Shown: positions 25,294 through 32,873 of the stretch, piece by piece
Position numbering within the stretch: the stretch's first letter is position 1
Layout: each line of letters starts with the position of its first letter
NCBI GenBank assembly: GCA_026389845.1
Contig: JAPLHB010000217.1
Span: 1-39,745, forward strand
DNA from: Chloroflexota bacterium
GTDB taxonomy: Bacteria; Chloroflexota; Anaerolineae; CG2-30-64-16
Reading direction: 5' to 3'
DNA length: 39,745 nt
Position numbers and translations under genes: made by a program
Notes under the pieces: generated by a model
The model's database searches: none
What the model saw: only the letters and a program-made list of their open reading frames with translations
What the model was told of the DNA's origin: nothing

Positions 25294-25955
25294 GCGGTCC
25301 GGCCGCCCAGAAACGACAGTAAGCGCATCCGGGTCCGCCCCGCCTCGATGCCCGTGAAGCCAGCCGCGGCCAGCACGGGCTGAAGATCACTGAGGCCACC
25401 CCGCATCATGCGGTGCCCCAAGACGTGGCTCAGGAACTTCTGCGCGAGCGGCGCGGTGGGTGGCTCGAAGTCAACCGCCAGGAAGCGCCCGCCTGGCTTG
25501 AGCACGCGCCTGACCTCGGCCAGCCCGAGCGCCTGCAGGTCGTCGGGAAGGTGGTGCAGCATCAGGCTGCTGAGCACCACGTCAAACTCGGCCGCGGCAA
25601 ACGGCAGTTTCTCGATCAGCCCCACCTCGAACGTGACGGCCAGTCGCGCCTGCGTCGCTTTTTTGCGAGCAACGGCGATCATGGTCGGGTCCGGGTCAAT
25701 GCCATAGACCTGCCCGGATGCGCCGGCGCGGCGTGCGGCCGCGAGGGCCAGGCTGCCGGTGCCGCAACCCACCTCCAGCACGCGCTCCCCCGGCTGCACC
25801 GCGGCCAGGTCAACCGTCATGGCGCGTACTGCGGGTTCCTGCCCCAGCAGCAGCAGGCCAGTCACAGCGTCATAGAACCGCGCCCACCGGATGGTCACGC
25901 CACGTGTGGCCGGCGCTCCCACGCGATCCTGATGTCCCAAAATGTGCTTTAGCAT
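25290..25955 (-). CDS. Class I SAM-dependent methyltransferase, UbiE-like
   Basis: The 221-residue enzyme has motif I VLEVGCGTGSLALAAA near residue 60, an acidic loop GIDPDPTMI, LPFAAAEFDVVLSSLMLHHL and the motif III region RVLKPGGRFLAVDF. The order matches Methyltransf_11/UbiE-type small-molecule or lipid methylases. A C-terminal lid follows (FLSHVLGHRMMRGGLSDL). AGGAG lies six bases before the ATG. The stop overlaps the start of a small membrane protein. A MarR fragment lies 33 bp upstream on the same strand; the methylase may once have been its regulated target. Confidence 0.88.
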   Translation of the reverse strand: MLKHILGHQDRVGAPATRGVTIRWARFYDAVTGLLLLGQEPAVRAMTVDLAAVQPGERVLEVGCGTGSLALAAARRAGASGQVYGIDPDPTMIAVARKKATQARLAVTFEVGLIEKLPFAAAEFDVVLSSLMLHHLPDDLQALGLAEVRRVLKPGGRFLAVDFEPPTAPLAQKFLSHVLGHRMMRGGLSDLQPVLAAAGFTGIEAGRTRMRLLSFLGGRTA

Positions 25956-25988
25956 CGCCGACTCCTCTCACGTAGTAAATCGAGCAGT

Positions 25989-26262
25989 TCAGCCCCGCTC
26001 ATCCAGCGACTGCACTGCGCCGACGATACTCTCCAATCCTCGCAACAGCGCCTCCTGATCCGGCTCGCTCATCCGGGCCAGAATCGTGCCGAGCATCTGG
26101 GGCGCCTCGCGATGGATGGTCGCCACAACCTCGCGACCGCGGGGCGTGATCCGCAAGCGGACGACGCGCCGATCCAGCGGATCGGCTTGCCGTTCCACCA
26201 GGCCGGCCCGCACCAAGTCATCTGCAATTTTGACCAAGACTGCCTGGCGAAGTAATATCCCC
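25989..26262 (-). pseudogene. C-terminal remnant of a MarR-family regulator
   Basis: The frame reads the recognition helix and wing of a MarR protein (KIADDLVRAGLVERQADPLD, then RRVVRLRITPRG) and its C-terminal helix. The N-terminal dimerisation part and most of the helix-turn-helix are missing. Reading upstream, the frame runs into DNA that belongs to a different gene. A TTG at 26237 could start a residual 82-aa product, but that product would lack a complete DNA-binding domain. It lies upstream of the methyltransferase at 25290. Confidence 0.7.
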
Positions 26263-26488
26263 CGTGGAGGATGAGGTCAATCCGGCGGGTGGCGCCGTGG
26301 GGCAACGGGGCTGATTTCTCGAAGACATAGGCGTTGGCGGCCTCGTCGGGCGTGGTCGGCTGCGGCCGCGCCACCTCCAGCACGTCGCGCAGCTCGGAGA
26401 GGAAAAGCTGATAGTTGGCCCGCTCGGCCGCGCCGGAGTCACGCCAGCGGGCGATGAAGGGGGCAATGGGGGCGGGGAGATCGGTCAT
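26263..26488 (-). pseudogene. N-terminal remnant of a large class I DNA methyltransferase
   Basis: The first ~75 residues from ATG at 26488 (APIAPFIARWRDSGAAERAN, then YQLFLSELRDVLEVARP, TPDEAANAYVFE and RRIDL) resemble the N-terminus of very large adenine-specific DNA methyltransferases (MmeI-like). The similarity stops at RIDL and the DNA changes to MarR sequence. The SAM-binding and NPPY motifs are therefore gone. The frame continues to 26069 by chance over the MarR remnant. The exact junction is approximate (about 26262-26275). Confidence 0.65.
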
Positions 26489-26530
26489 GACGTGTGCCTG
26501 CAATGCAGAAGTCTCACTCTACCCAACAGA

Positions 26531-26603
26531 CGTAGCGTAGCCCCTCGTGGGCGTCCTGGTGGGCATAGAAGCGATGCCGACGGGCACAAGGCCCTATGCT
26601 ACG
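26531..26603. repeat. Short dispersed palindrome
   Basis: CGTAGCGTAG at 26531-26540 and CTATGCTACG at 26594-26603 pair at nine of ten positions, enclosing a GC-rich segment of about 53 bp (GGGCGTCC, GACGGGCACAAGG). It occupies the gap between the methyltransferase remnant and the GNAT gene and differs from the main element family. Confidence 0.4.
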
Positions 26604-26631
26604 ACGATGCATCAGGTGGTGAGTGCAGAGG

Positions 26632-27606
26632 TCATCGGGTTAGTTTCCGCCAGGCGAAGCCACGGTACGCCTCGGTGAAGCCGAGGCTGTCGTAGAGCCG
26701 GTTGGCCGGGAGCATGTTACCCGTGTCTACCGTGGCTTCCACCGCGCCGATCGCACGGAGCCGCAGCAGCCCTTCCTGCATCAGCGCCTGCGCCAGCCCC
26801 AGGCGGCGGTGGCTGGGGTGAGTGCAGACCGGCTCGAAGATGCCGCAGCGGTTCACCGGATCGTAGGGGATGCCGACGTAGGCGGCCAACGTCCCGTCGG
26901 CCGCCTCGGCCACCAGGTCCAGCTCGCGGCGGAAGCACGGCGCGTGCAGGGCGAAGTTATGATACTCCTGCGCGTTGTGAAAAGTCCGGCCAAACGCGGC
27001 GTTGAGCAGATCCGCGATGCGCTGGCAGTCGTCGGGGACTTGCCCCGAAAATGCGCCGCGGATTGCCGCGGATGAACGCGGAGAAGACGGGGGACGGGTA
27101 GTGCGCAGCATGTAGCCTGCGGCCATCTGCGGCGCAGCGAGGGGCTGGCGGCCCAGGCGCAGGTGGCGGAGCGTGCCCCACGCGTCCGTCTTGGTAAAGC
27201 CGCGCGCCCGCAGCAGCCGTTGGCGCAGCGCATCGTACTCGTAGACGTAGATCTCAAGCTGGCGCTGCCCGCCGTCGGCCGCAGGGACCGCCAGGTGCGC
27301 CTCGGCCCAGGCGATCATCTCATCTTCCAGGTGGCGGTAGTCGGGATGCACCTGCAGGTGCGCGTCGCCGCGGCCATCGGGCAGGATGAAGCCCACCAGC
27401 TCACCGGCGTCCTCCCATAGCGACACCGGCCGATCCAGCAGGCGGTTGGCATCCAGGTCCTCGTTGTAGAAACGCTTGCCATCCAACCGGCGCACGTCCC
27501 AGTTCAGCCCGATCGGCGTCTGCGCCGCGCTCGCGATCAACAGCCCGCGCATCTTCCAGAAGTCTGCGTCCTCTTGCATGGGTCGAACGGTGATGGGGTG
27601 TGGCAT
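26632..27606 (-). CDS. Tandem GNAT-family acetyltransferase
   Basis: The 324-residue protein holds two GNAT domains. The N-terminal half (to about 155) has a strand with LVGFILPDGRGDAHLQVHPD but a weak acetyl-CoA loop. The C-terminal half (about 180-320) has CTHPSHRRLGLAQALMQEGL, a good RxxGxA-type loop, and the usual NRLYDSLGF ending. Between them, about 12 residues (PPSSPRSSAAIRGAF) come from a dispersed repeat read in frame. The ATG at 27606 has GGAG five bases upstream. It follows the peptide-transporter permease by 38 bp and is probably the last gene of that operon. Substrate is unknown. Confidence 0.86.
   Translation of the reverse strand: MPHPITVRPMQEDADFWKMRGLLIASAAQTPIGLNWDVRRLDGKRFYNEDLDANRLLDRPVSLWEDAGELVGFILPDGRGDAHLQVHPDYRHLEDEMIAWAEAHLAVPAADGGQRQLEIYVYEYDALRQRLLRARGFTKTDAWGTLRHLRLGRQPLAAPQMAAGYMLRTTRPPSSPRSSAAIRGAFSGQVPDDCQRIADLLNAAFGRTFHNAQEYHNFALHAPCFRRELDLVAEAADGTLAAYVGIPYDPVNRCGIFEPVCTHPSHRRLGLAQALMQEGLLRLRAIGAVEATVDTGNMLPANRLYDSLGFTEAYRGFAWRKLTR
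27050..27088. repeat. GCGGAT-type dispersed repeat inside the GNAT gene
   Basis: GCGCCGCGGATTGCCGCGGA followed by TGAACGCGGAGA is a pattern frequent as dispersed intergenic repeats. A related sequence (GCGCTGATTCGCG, TGCGCGGAT) occurs at 32532-32563. Here it encodes the linker between the two GNAT domains. Confidence 0.45.
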
Positions 27607-27644
27607 GGTTACTCCGGTCCATGATGCGCCCCCATTTCGCCCAC

Positions 27645-28613
27645 TCAGGACGAGCCGCGCATCCGGGGATCCACCGCGTCCCGCAGGCCGTCGCCGAAGA
27701 TATTGACCGACAGCACGGTGATCATGATCATCAGGCCCGGAAAGACCGTGAGCCAGGGAGCTTCCACCAGCAGACCGCGGCCTTCGTTGAGCATCGCGCC
27801 CCACTCAGGCGTCGGCGGCTGCGCGCCCAGGCCCAGGAAGCTGAGGGACGATGCGGTCAGGATAGCCCAGGCGACGTCGAGCGTAGAGAGCACGATCACC
27901 GGGCCGATGATATTGGGCAGCAGGTGCCGCAGCAGAATCCGGCCGGCGCCACACCCGGTGGCGTGCGCCGCCTCGATGTAGGGTTCCTCGCGCGCCGAGA
28001 GAACGCAGCCGCGTACCAGCCGGGCGTAGCCGGTTACCCCCGAGATGCCCACCGCCAAAATCACGTTGTTGATGCCCGGCCCCAACAGTGCCACGATGCC
28101 CAACGCCAGCAGCAGACCGGGGAAAGAGAGCAGCACGTCAACAAAACGCATGATGGCGCCGTCCACCAGGCCACCGAAATAGCCGGCCACGGCGCCCAGG
28201 AGCGCGCCGCCAACGGCTGCGATGACCACCGACACCAGCCCCACGGCCAGCGAGATGCGCCCGCCGGCCAGCGTGCGGCTCAGGATGTCACGGCCGAAGC
28301 GGTCGGTGCCGAAGAGGTGAGCGAGGCTGGGCGCCTTCAGGTAATCGCTCGCCGACATCTTCACTGGATCATAGGGTGTGATCAGCGGGGAGAGCAGCGT
28401 GAGTCCGAGGATCAGCACGAAGGCGGCCAGACCAACTATCGCCCCGCGGTTGCGCCTCAACTGGCCCGCCGCCACCTGCCACGGGCTGCGCGGCCGCAGG
28501 ACTTGCCCCCGCCGCTGACGGATCGGCAAGTCTCGGCGCGCATCTCCTGGGAGGACCGGCAAGGCTGCCGGATTGTCAGCGGTATCTGTCGGCGCTTTGG
28601 CGGCGCTAACCAT
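27645..28613 (-). CDS. dppC: Peptide/nickel ABC transporter permease, DppC/OppC-like
   Basis: The 322-residue inner-membrane permease has a proline-rich cytoplasmic N-terminus, then six spans. Family marks are HLFGTDRFGRDILSR, the cytoplasmic EAA loop EAAHATGCGAGRILLRHLLPN, which contacts the ATPase, and the C-terminal VNIFGDGLRDAVDPR. It pairs with the DppB-like permease, whose gene overlaps it by eight bases. No ATPase gene (DppD/DppF type) is in the operon, so the ATPases must be encoded elsewhere. Substrate, probably oligopeptide or similar, is inferred from the family. Confidence 0.93.
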   Translation of the reverse strand: MVSAAKAPTDTADNPAALPVLPGDARRDLPIRQRRGQVLRPRSPWQVAAGQLRRNRGAIVGLAAFVLILGLTLLSPLITPYDPVKMSASDYLKAPSLAHLFGTDRFGRDILSRTLAGGRISLAVGLVSVVIAAVGGALLGAVAGYFGGLVDGAIMRFVDVLLSFPGLLLALGIVALLGPGINNVILAVGISGVTGYARLVRGCVLSAREEPYIEAAHATGCGAGRILLRHLLPNIIGPVIVLSTLDVAWAILTASSLSFLGLGAQPPTPEWGAMLNEGRGLLVEAPWLTVFPGLMIMITVLSVNIFGDGLRDAVDPRMRGSS

Positions 28614-29529
28614 AGCGAATCCTCGGATCCAGTAGCCCGTATGATAGGTCTACCAGCAGATTGACCAGCACGTAGGTCAGCGCAATCACCAGCACAGCCC
28701 CTTGGACCACCGGGAAATCCAGCCACAGGATGGCGTTAATCGTCATCTGCCCCAGCCCGCGACGCGAGAAGATGGTCTCTGTGACCACCGTGCCGCCCAG
28801 CAGGAAGCCTGCCTGCATGCCGATCATGGTGACCACCGGGATCAGCGCGTTGCGCGCGCCGTGACGCAGCACCACCAGCTTCTCGGTCAGGCCCTTGGCG
28901 CGCGCCGTGCGCATGTAATCCTGGGTCAGCACGTCGAGCATGGTGGCCCGCAGCAGGCGGGCGATTGAGCCGGCCGAGGAGAAGCCCAGCACCAGCGCCG
29001 GCAGCAGCAGGTGCTTCAGGTCGCCTTCTCCGGTGGCGGGCAGCCAGTGCAGTTGGGCGGCGAAAATCTGGATCAGCAGCAGGCCGAGCCAGAAGATCGG
29101 CACCGATACGCCGATCACCGAGAGCAGAACGCACAGGTTGTCTATCCAGCTATTGTGTTTCAACGCCGCGATCAGGCCCAGTACCAACCCCAGCGACAGC
29201 GCCACCAGCATACCCGCGCTCGCCAGTTCCAGTGTGGCCGGGAACTGCCCCGCGATCATGTCAGTCACTTTCATGCCAGTGCTGATCGAGCGGCCCAGGT
29301 CACCCTGCAGCGCATTGGCGAAGAAACGCAGGTATTGCACGTAGAGCGGCGCGTCCAGTCCAAGCTGCTGGCGGATCGAGGCGATGGTCGCCGCCGATCC
29401 GCCAGAGCGGGACAGCATGACCTCCACCGGGTCGCCCGGCAACGCGTGCATCATGCCGAAGACCAGGGTGGACACGCCCCACAGCACCAGAAGCGACACC
29501 AACAGGCGCCGCACGATATACTTGATCAT
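28606..29529 (-). CDS. dppB: Peptide/nickel ABC transporter permease, DppB/OppB-like
   Basis: The 307-residue permease starts with the typical MIKYIVRRLLVSLLVLWGVS first span and FGMMHALPGDPVE. It has six spans, the EAA-type loop (MRTARAKGLTEKLVVLRHGA) and the ending YVLVNLLVDLSYGLLDPR. It sits between the binding-protein gene and dppC in transcription order. A strong 16-bp hairpin precedes it and may reduce its expression relative to the binding protein. The distance between AGGAG and the ATG is unusually short (two bases). Confidence 0.93.
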   Translation of the reverse strand: MIKYIVRRLLVSLLVLWGVSTLVFGMMHALPGDPVEVMLSRSGGSAATIASIRQQLGLDAPLYVQYLRFFANALQGDLGRSISTGMKVTDMIAGQFPATLELASAGMLVALSLGLVLGLIAALKHNSWIDNLCVLLSVIGVSVPIFWLGLLLIQIFAAQLHWLPATGEGDLKHLLLPALVLGFSSAGSIARLLRATMLDVLTQDYMRTARAKGLTEKLVVLRHGARNALIPVVTMIGMQAGFLLGGTVVTETIFSRRGLGQMTINAILWLDFPVVQGAVLVIALTYVLVNLLVDLSYGLLDPRIRYG

Positions 29530-29543
29530 GGCTCCTGAGGACT

Positions 29544-29582
29544 TGCCCCGAAACGGCCCACCGGCCGGGCCGTTTCGGGGCA
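29544..29582. promoter_or_regulatory. 16-bp perfect intercistronic hairpin between binding-protein and permease genes
   Basis: TGCCCCGAAACGGCCC at 29544-29559 pairs exactly with 29567-29582 around a 7-base loop. On the transcript it begins 5 nt after the binding-protein stop and ends about 14 nt before the dppB start. There is no U-tract. Such hairpins commonly protect the upstream mRNA and allow excess binding protein. Confidence 0.75.
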
Positions 29583-29587
29583 GGCGT

Positions 29588-31294
29588 CTACTTCACGATG
29601 TAGGCGTCATAGAGGTTAGGCCACAAACCGTACGGATCGTAGGTCAGGCCCTTGACCTTGTTGCTGATGCCGACGATCTGCCCGTCGCTCAGCATCGGCA
29701 GGATCAACGCGTTCTTCATAATGATCTGCTGCGCCTGCTGGTAAAGCTTGACCCGGTCCTCGGCCTTCAAGCTCTGACCGGCCTGAGCCAGGATCTTGTC
29801 CAGGTCAGGCATGCTGATCTTGCTCCAGTTGAAGTAGGCATCCGAGGCGAAGTAGTCACGCAGCACGCTGGGATCCCAGCCGCCACCGCCATAGGGCGAC
29901 AGGTGATAGTTGCCGTCGCCGACTGCCTTCAGTGCTGCCGGGTAGCTCATCATCTGCAGCTCGAGCTTGACGCCCACCTGGGCCAACTGGCCCTGCATGA
30001 GCTGCGCCAGCTCCTGGATGTGACCCCAGTTCTGCATGATCACCTGAAGGGTCAGCGGCTTGCCGTCTTTCTCGCGCACACCGTCGTTGTTGGTGTCAAC
30101 CCAGCCGGCCTCCTTGAGCAGCGCGGCGGCCTTCGCCGGGTCGTAGGGGTAGAGGTCTTTCAGCGTGGGATCGTAGCCGAGCGTGTTCTGCGCCAGCGGG
30201 CCATAGGCCACCGGGAAGTAGCCCTGGAAGATCGTGTTGGCCGCGACGCGCGAGTCCACCGCGTAGAGCAGCGCCTGGCGCACCTTCAAGTCGTCGGTAG
30301 GCGACTTCTGGGTGTTCATGAAGAACTGCATCGTCTGCCCCGGCATGGCCGTCACCTTCAGGCTGAAGTTGGGGTCCTGTGCCAGGCGCGGCGCTTGCTC
30401 AGGCGAGAGCTCGCGAGCCACGTCGAGATCGCCGGCCTGCAACGCCTTGGCGCGGGCCGTAGTATCGGGGACAAACTTGAAGATGACCTGGTCAAGGTAG
30501 GCCGCGCCCTGGTGCTTAGCCGATGCCGGCGGCCAGTTGTAGTCGGGGTTCTTCACCAGCACCAGTTGCTGGTTAAGCACGTACTCCTTCATCATGAAGG
30601 GGCCGGTGCCCACCTGGTGCATCTGGTAGTCGGCGCCCCACTTGGCCACGGCCGTGGGCGACACCATCGCCACGTAGGGCAGGCTGAGATTGGCCAGGAA
30701 GGGGGCAAAGGCCTCGCTCAACGTGACCTTGGCAGTAGTGTCGTCCACTACCTCGGTCGCCTTGTATGGGCCGAGCAGGTTGACTGCAAAGCTCGACTTG
30801 GTCTTGGGGTCAACGATGCGGTCGAAGCTGAACTTGACGGCGGCGGCGTTGAATGGCGTGCCGTCGTGGAACTTGACGCCCTGGCGCAGCTTGAAGGTGA
30901 TTGTCTTGCCGTCGTCGGAGATGGTCCACGATTGCGCCAGCCCCGGCACTGGGTTGCCGTTGGCGTCGGCATTGACCAGAGGATCGTAGACGTTGGCCAC
31001 GGCCGCGCCCGAATCCCACGAGCTGCCTACGTGCGGGTCAATCGCCGAGGGTGAGAAGAGCAGCCCGTAGGTGAGCGTGCCGCCCTTCGGCAGCGGAGTG
31101 GCGGTGACCACCACGGGCTTTTCCACCACCTTCTCGACCTGCTGAGTGACGACCTTTTCGACTTGCTGGGTCACGACGACTTGCTTCTCGACCACCTTTT
31201 CGATGGTCTGCGGGGTAGGTGCCACGCAGCCGGAGAGCAGCGTGACAATGAGCGTGACAAGCGACAGCAGCCGTAAGACAGTAGCGGTTTTCAT
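29588..31294 (-). CDS. Peptide ABC transporter substrate-binding lipoprotein, DppA/OppA-like
   Basis: The 568-residue lipoprotein has a signal peptide ending LLSGC (Cys23), then a charged linker made of VEKVV/VEKQVVV repeats, as is common in Chloroflexota binding proteins. The SBP_bac_5 fold follows: NVYDPLVNADANGNPVPGLA, FKLRQGVKFHDGTPFNA, VGTGPFMMKEY, then the C-terminal lobe. Length is normal for the family. It captures oligopeptides or related ligands for the downstream permeases. GGAGG lies nine bases before the ATG. A MITE ends 64 bp upstream of the start, so it lies in the promoter region. Confidence 0.93.
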   Translation of the reverse strand: MKTATVLRLLSLVTLIVTLLSGCVAPTPQTIEKVVEKQVVVTQQVEKVVTQQVEKVVEKPVVVTATPLPKGGTLTYGLLFSPSAIDPHVGSSWDSGAAVANVYDPLVNADANGNPVPGLAQSWTISDDGKTITFKLRQGVKFHDGTPFNAAAVKFSFDRIVDPKTKSSFAVNLLGPYKATEVVDDTTAKVTLSEAFAPFLANLSLPYVAMVSPTAVAKWGADYQMHQVGTGPFMMKEYVLNQQLVLVKNPDYNWPPASAKHQGAAYLDQVIFKFVPDTTARAKALQAGDLDVARELSPEQAPRLAQDPNFSLKVTAMPGQTMQFFMNTQKSPTDDLKVRQALLYAVDSRVAANTIFQGYFPVAYGPLAQNTLGYDPTLKDLYPYDPAKAAALLKEAGWVDTNNDGVREKDGKPLTLQVIMQNWGHIQELAQLMQGQLAQVGVKLELQMMSYPAALKAVGDGNYHLSPYGGGGWDPSVLRDYFASDAYFNWSKISMPDLDKILAQAGQSLKAEDRVKLYQQAQQIIMKNALILPMLSDGQIVGISNKVKGLTYDPYGLWPNLYDAYIVK

Positions 31295-31358
31295 CTTGAC
31301 CTTCCTCCTTTGGAATGGGTTCGAGCTTCCCTAAGACCTTCCCCAAGAGTGAATTTAG

Positions 31359-31570
31359 GCAATAGCGCAAAACTCGCTATCCGTTGCCTGTCATTCTGAG
31401 CGGGTTCGTCCCTGAACTTTTGCTACGGCGTGACACCAGCGAAGAATCTGTTGCCCACGACGAGACCCCTTCGACTGCGCTCAGGGCAGGCTCTTCGCTG
31501 ATTTTTCGCCGCAACGAGAGTCACGGGAACAACCCGCTCAGGGTGACAAAAGCGAGTTTTGCGGTACTGC
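31359..31570. mobile_element. MITE-like element, copy 8, with perfect 8-bp target duplication
   Basis: The ends are GCAATAGCGCAAAACTCGCT and the inverse GAGTTTTGCGGTACTGC. The flanks GAATTTAG at 31351-31358 and 31571-31578 are identical. The 212-bp interior has the TGTCATTCTGAGCGGGT core ends, GCGAAGAATC and one GACTGCGCTCAGGGCAGG module. It lies between the cyclodeaminase-like gene and the peptide-binding protein gene. The right duplication contains the stop codon of the cyclodeaminase-like gene. Confidence 0.92.
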
Positions 31571-31574
31571 GAAT

Positions 31575-32210
31575 TTAGAGAATGTTTTTCACCTCCGCGA
31601 TGATTTGGGTATGCCGGCGGGCAACCTCGACGTTCAGAGCGTCAACGGATGCGCGCGTTTGCCGCACGAAATCCTGATCCGCGATCAGGGCCAGGTTTAT
31701 GGCCACGGTCAGGGCGGCTCCTTCCGCGCCGGCCGCGGCGACCGCAGCCGCGGTTCCCACATCGCTCAGCGCCACCGCCGCGCCGAGCCGCACCGCCGTC
31801 TCGCTCATGTCGAGCGCCGCGGCGCAGGCTTGCAAGATGGCCAGAGAGGCGCCGGCCGCGGCCTGCAGCGCAATCTGCAGCTTCGCGCGCAACGGGCCGG
31901 CGGCATCCGCCGGCGCGGAGCGCAGGGCGTGGACCAATACCACCATGCCGCCGGCCACGCGGGCATCGTCAGCAGCCAGCGTCAGAAAGCGCGCCCGCAG
32001 GGTCTCGGATTGGGCCAGCAGGGAGCGCAGCTCGCCGTGAACGGCGGCGTAACCGGTGTCATTCAGCGTCAAGCGGCAGACCATGCTCACCAGCGCCGCG
32101 CCTAACGCGCCGCACACGGCGGCGGCGCTGCCTCCCCCCGGCGCCGGACGGTCGCTGGCGAGGTCGTCAAGGTAGACGCCGACACTCGTGCCGGCAAGGT
32201 CATCAGACAT
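31575..32210 (-). CDS. Formiminotransferase-cyclodeaminase-like / methenyl-THF cyclohydrolase (FchA-like)
   Basis: The 211-residue helical protein matches the FTCD_C/FchA family: RPAPGGGSAAAVCGALGAALVSMVCRLT near the N-terminus, ARFLTLAADDARVAGG, and the conserved VRLGAAVALSDVGTAAAVAAAGAEGAALTVAIN with the usual Asp. Members interconvert methenyl- and formyl-tetrahydrofolate or deaminate formimino-THF. The start is ATG at 32210, with AAGGA seven bases upstream; an earlier in-frame start at 32225 is less likely. It stands alone, with element copies on both sides. Confidence 0.88.
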   Translation of the reverse strand: MSDDLAGTSVGVYLDDLASDRPAPGGGSAAAVCGALGAALVSMVCRLTLNDTGYAAVHGELRSLLAQSETLRARFLTLAADDARVAGGMVVLVHALRSAPADAAGPLRAKLQIALQAAAGASLAILQACAAALDMSETAVRLGAAVALSDVGTAAAVAAAGAEGAALTVAINLALIADQDFVRQTRASVDALNVEVARRHTQIIAEVKNIL

Positions 32211-32307
32211 GAAATAGTCCTTCACGCGGCCCGGCGCGCCGGATCACGGCGCCTGACCGGTATAGTATTACCCTGTGACATTTGCGTGGTCAGCGAGTAT
32301 GTTTGTC

Positions 32308-32564
32308 CACGAATAACGCGAATCTCGCTAATCTCTTTTTGCAATAGTGCAAAACTCGCTACCAGTTGCCTGTCATTCTGAGCGGGTTCGTCCCTGAACT
32401 TTTGCTACGGCGTGACACCAGCGAAGAATCCGTTCGCTGCGCTCAGAGCTTGCTCCTTCACTGCGTTCAGGACAGGCTCTGAGTGCAACGAAGGGGTGAC
32501 AAAAGCGAGTTTTGCGGTACTGCCTCTTTTTCTATTCGCGCTGATTCGCGTAATGCGCGGATCA
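32308..32564. repeat. GCGAAT-type dispersed repeat interrupted by an element
   Basis: The left half CACGAATAACGCGAATCTCG and the right half TTCGCGCTGATTCGCG plus TGCGCGGAT belong to a repeat type often seen as one piece. The element at 32341-32523 and its duplication lie exactly between the halves. The later DNA to 32835 holds no gene I recognise. Confidence 0.5.
32341..32523. mobile_element. MITE-like element, copy 9, with perfect 8-bp target duplication
   Basis: The ends are GCAATAGTGCAAAACTCGCT and the inverse GAGTTTTGCGGTACTGC. CTCTTTTT flanks it at 32333-32340 and 32524-32531. The left 75 bp is almost identical to copy 8, but the right part instead carries two modules (CTGCGCTCAGAGC, CTGCGTTCAGGACAGG) and GGGGTGACA. 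It is 183 bp and non-coding. Confidence 0.92.
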
Positions 32565-32835
32565 GGTGATTTGGTTGCGGCAGGAGGCCACGCTATAGGT
32601 GGGAACGATTTGCGAAACCAACTCGGCCGGAACTCGGCCGAAGAGAGCGCGTAGAAGCACGAACTGTGGGCGATGGCGATCGGCGTGCCGCATCAAGGCA
32701 TCCTTGCGAGATAGGGTCGGGCATACGTGCAAAGTCAATGCGGGGATTATATTGCAGGACGTAGGGGATGTCAAAACCCCAAAAGCAAGGTTTTATCGTG
32801 AGGCAACGCGCCCTGTTCGGAATGGCTGCCCCATC

Positions 32836-32864
32836 TTGCCTCGAATGCTTGGAACGTCTATAAT
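32836..32864 (+). promoter_or_regulatory. Sigma-70-type promoter, probably giving a leaderless mRNA
   Basis: TTGCCT at 32836-32841 and TATAAT at 32859-32864 are separated by exactly 17 bp. The expected start of transcription, about 7 bp on, coincides with the GTG at 32871 or the ATG at 32874. No Shine-Dalgarno sequence can fit. Confidence 0.75.
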
Positions 32865-32873
32865 CTCGGCGTG

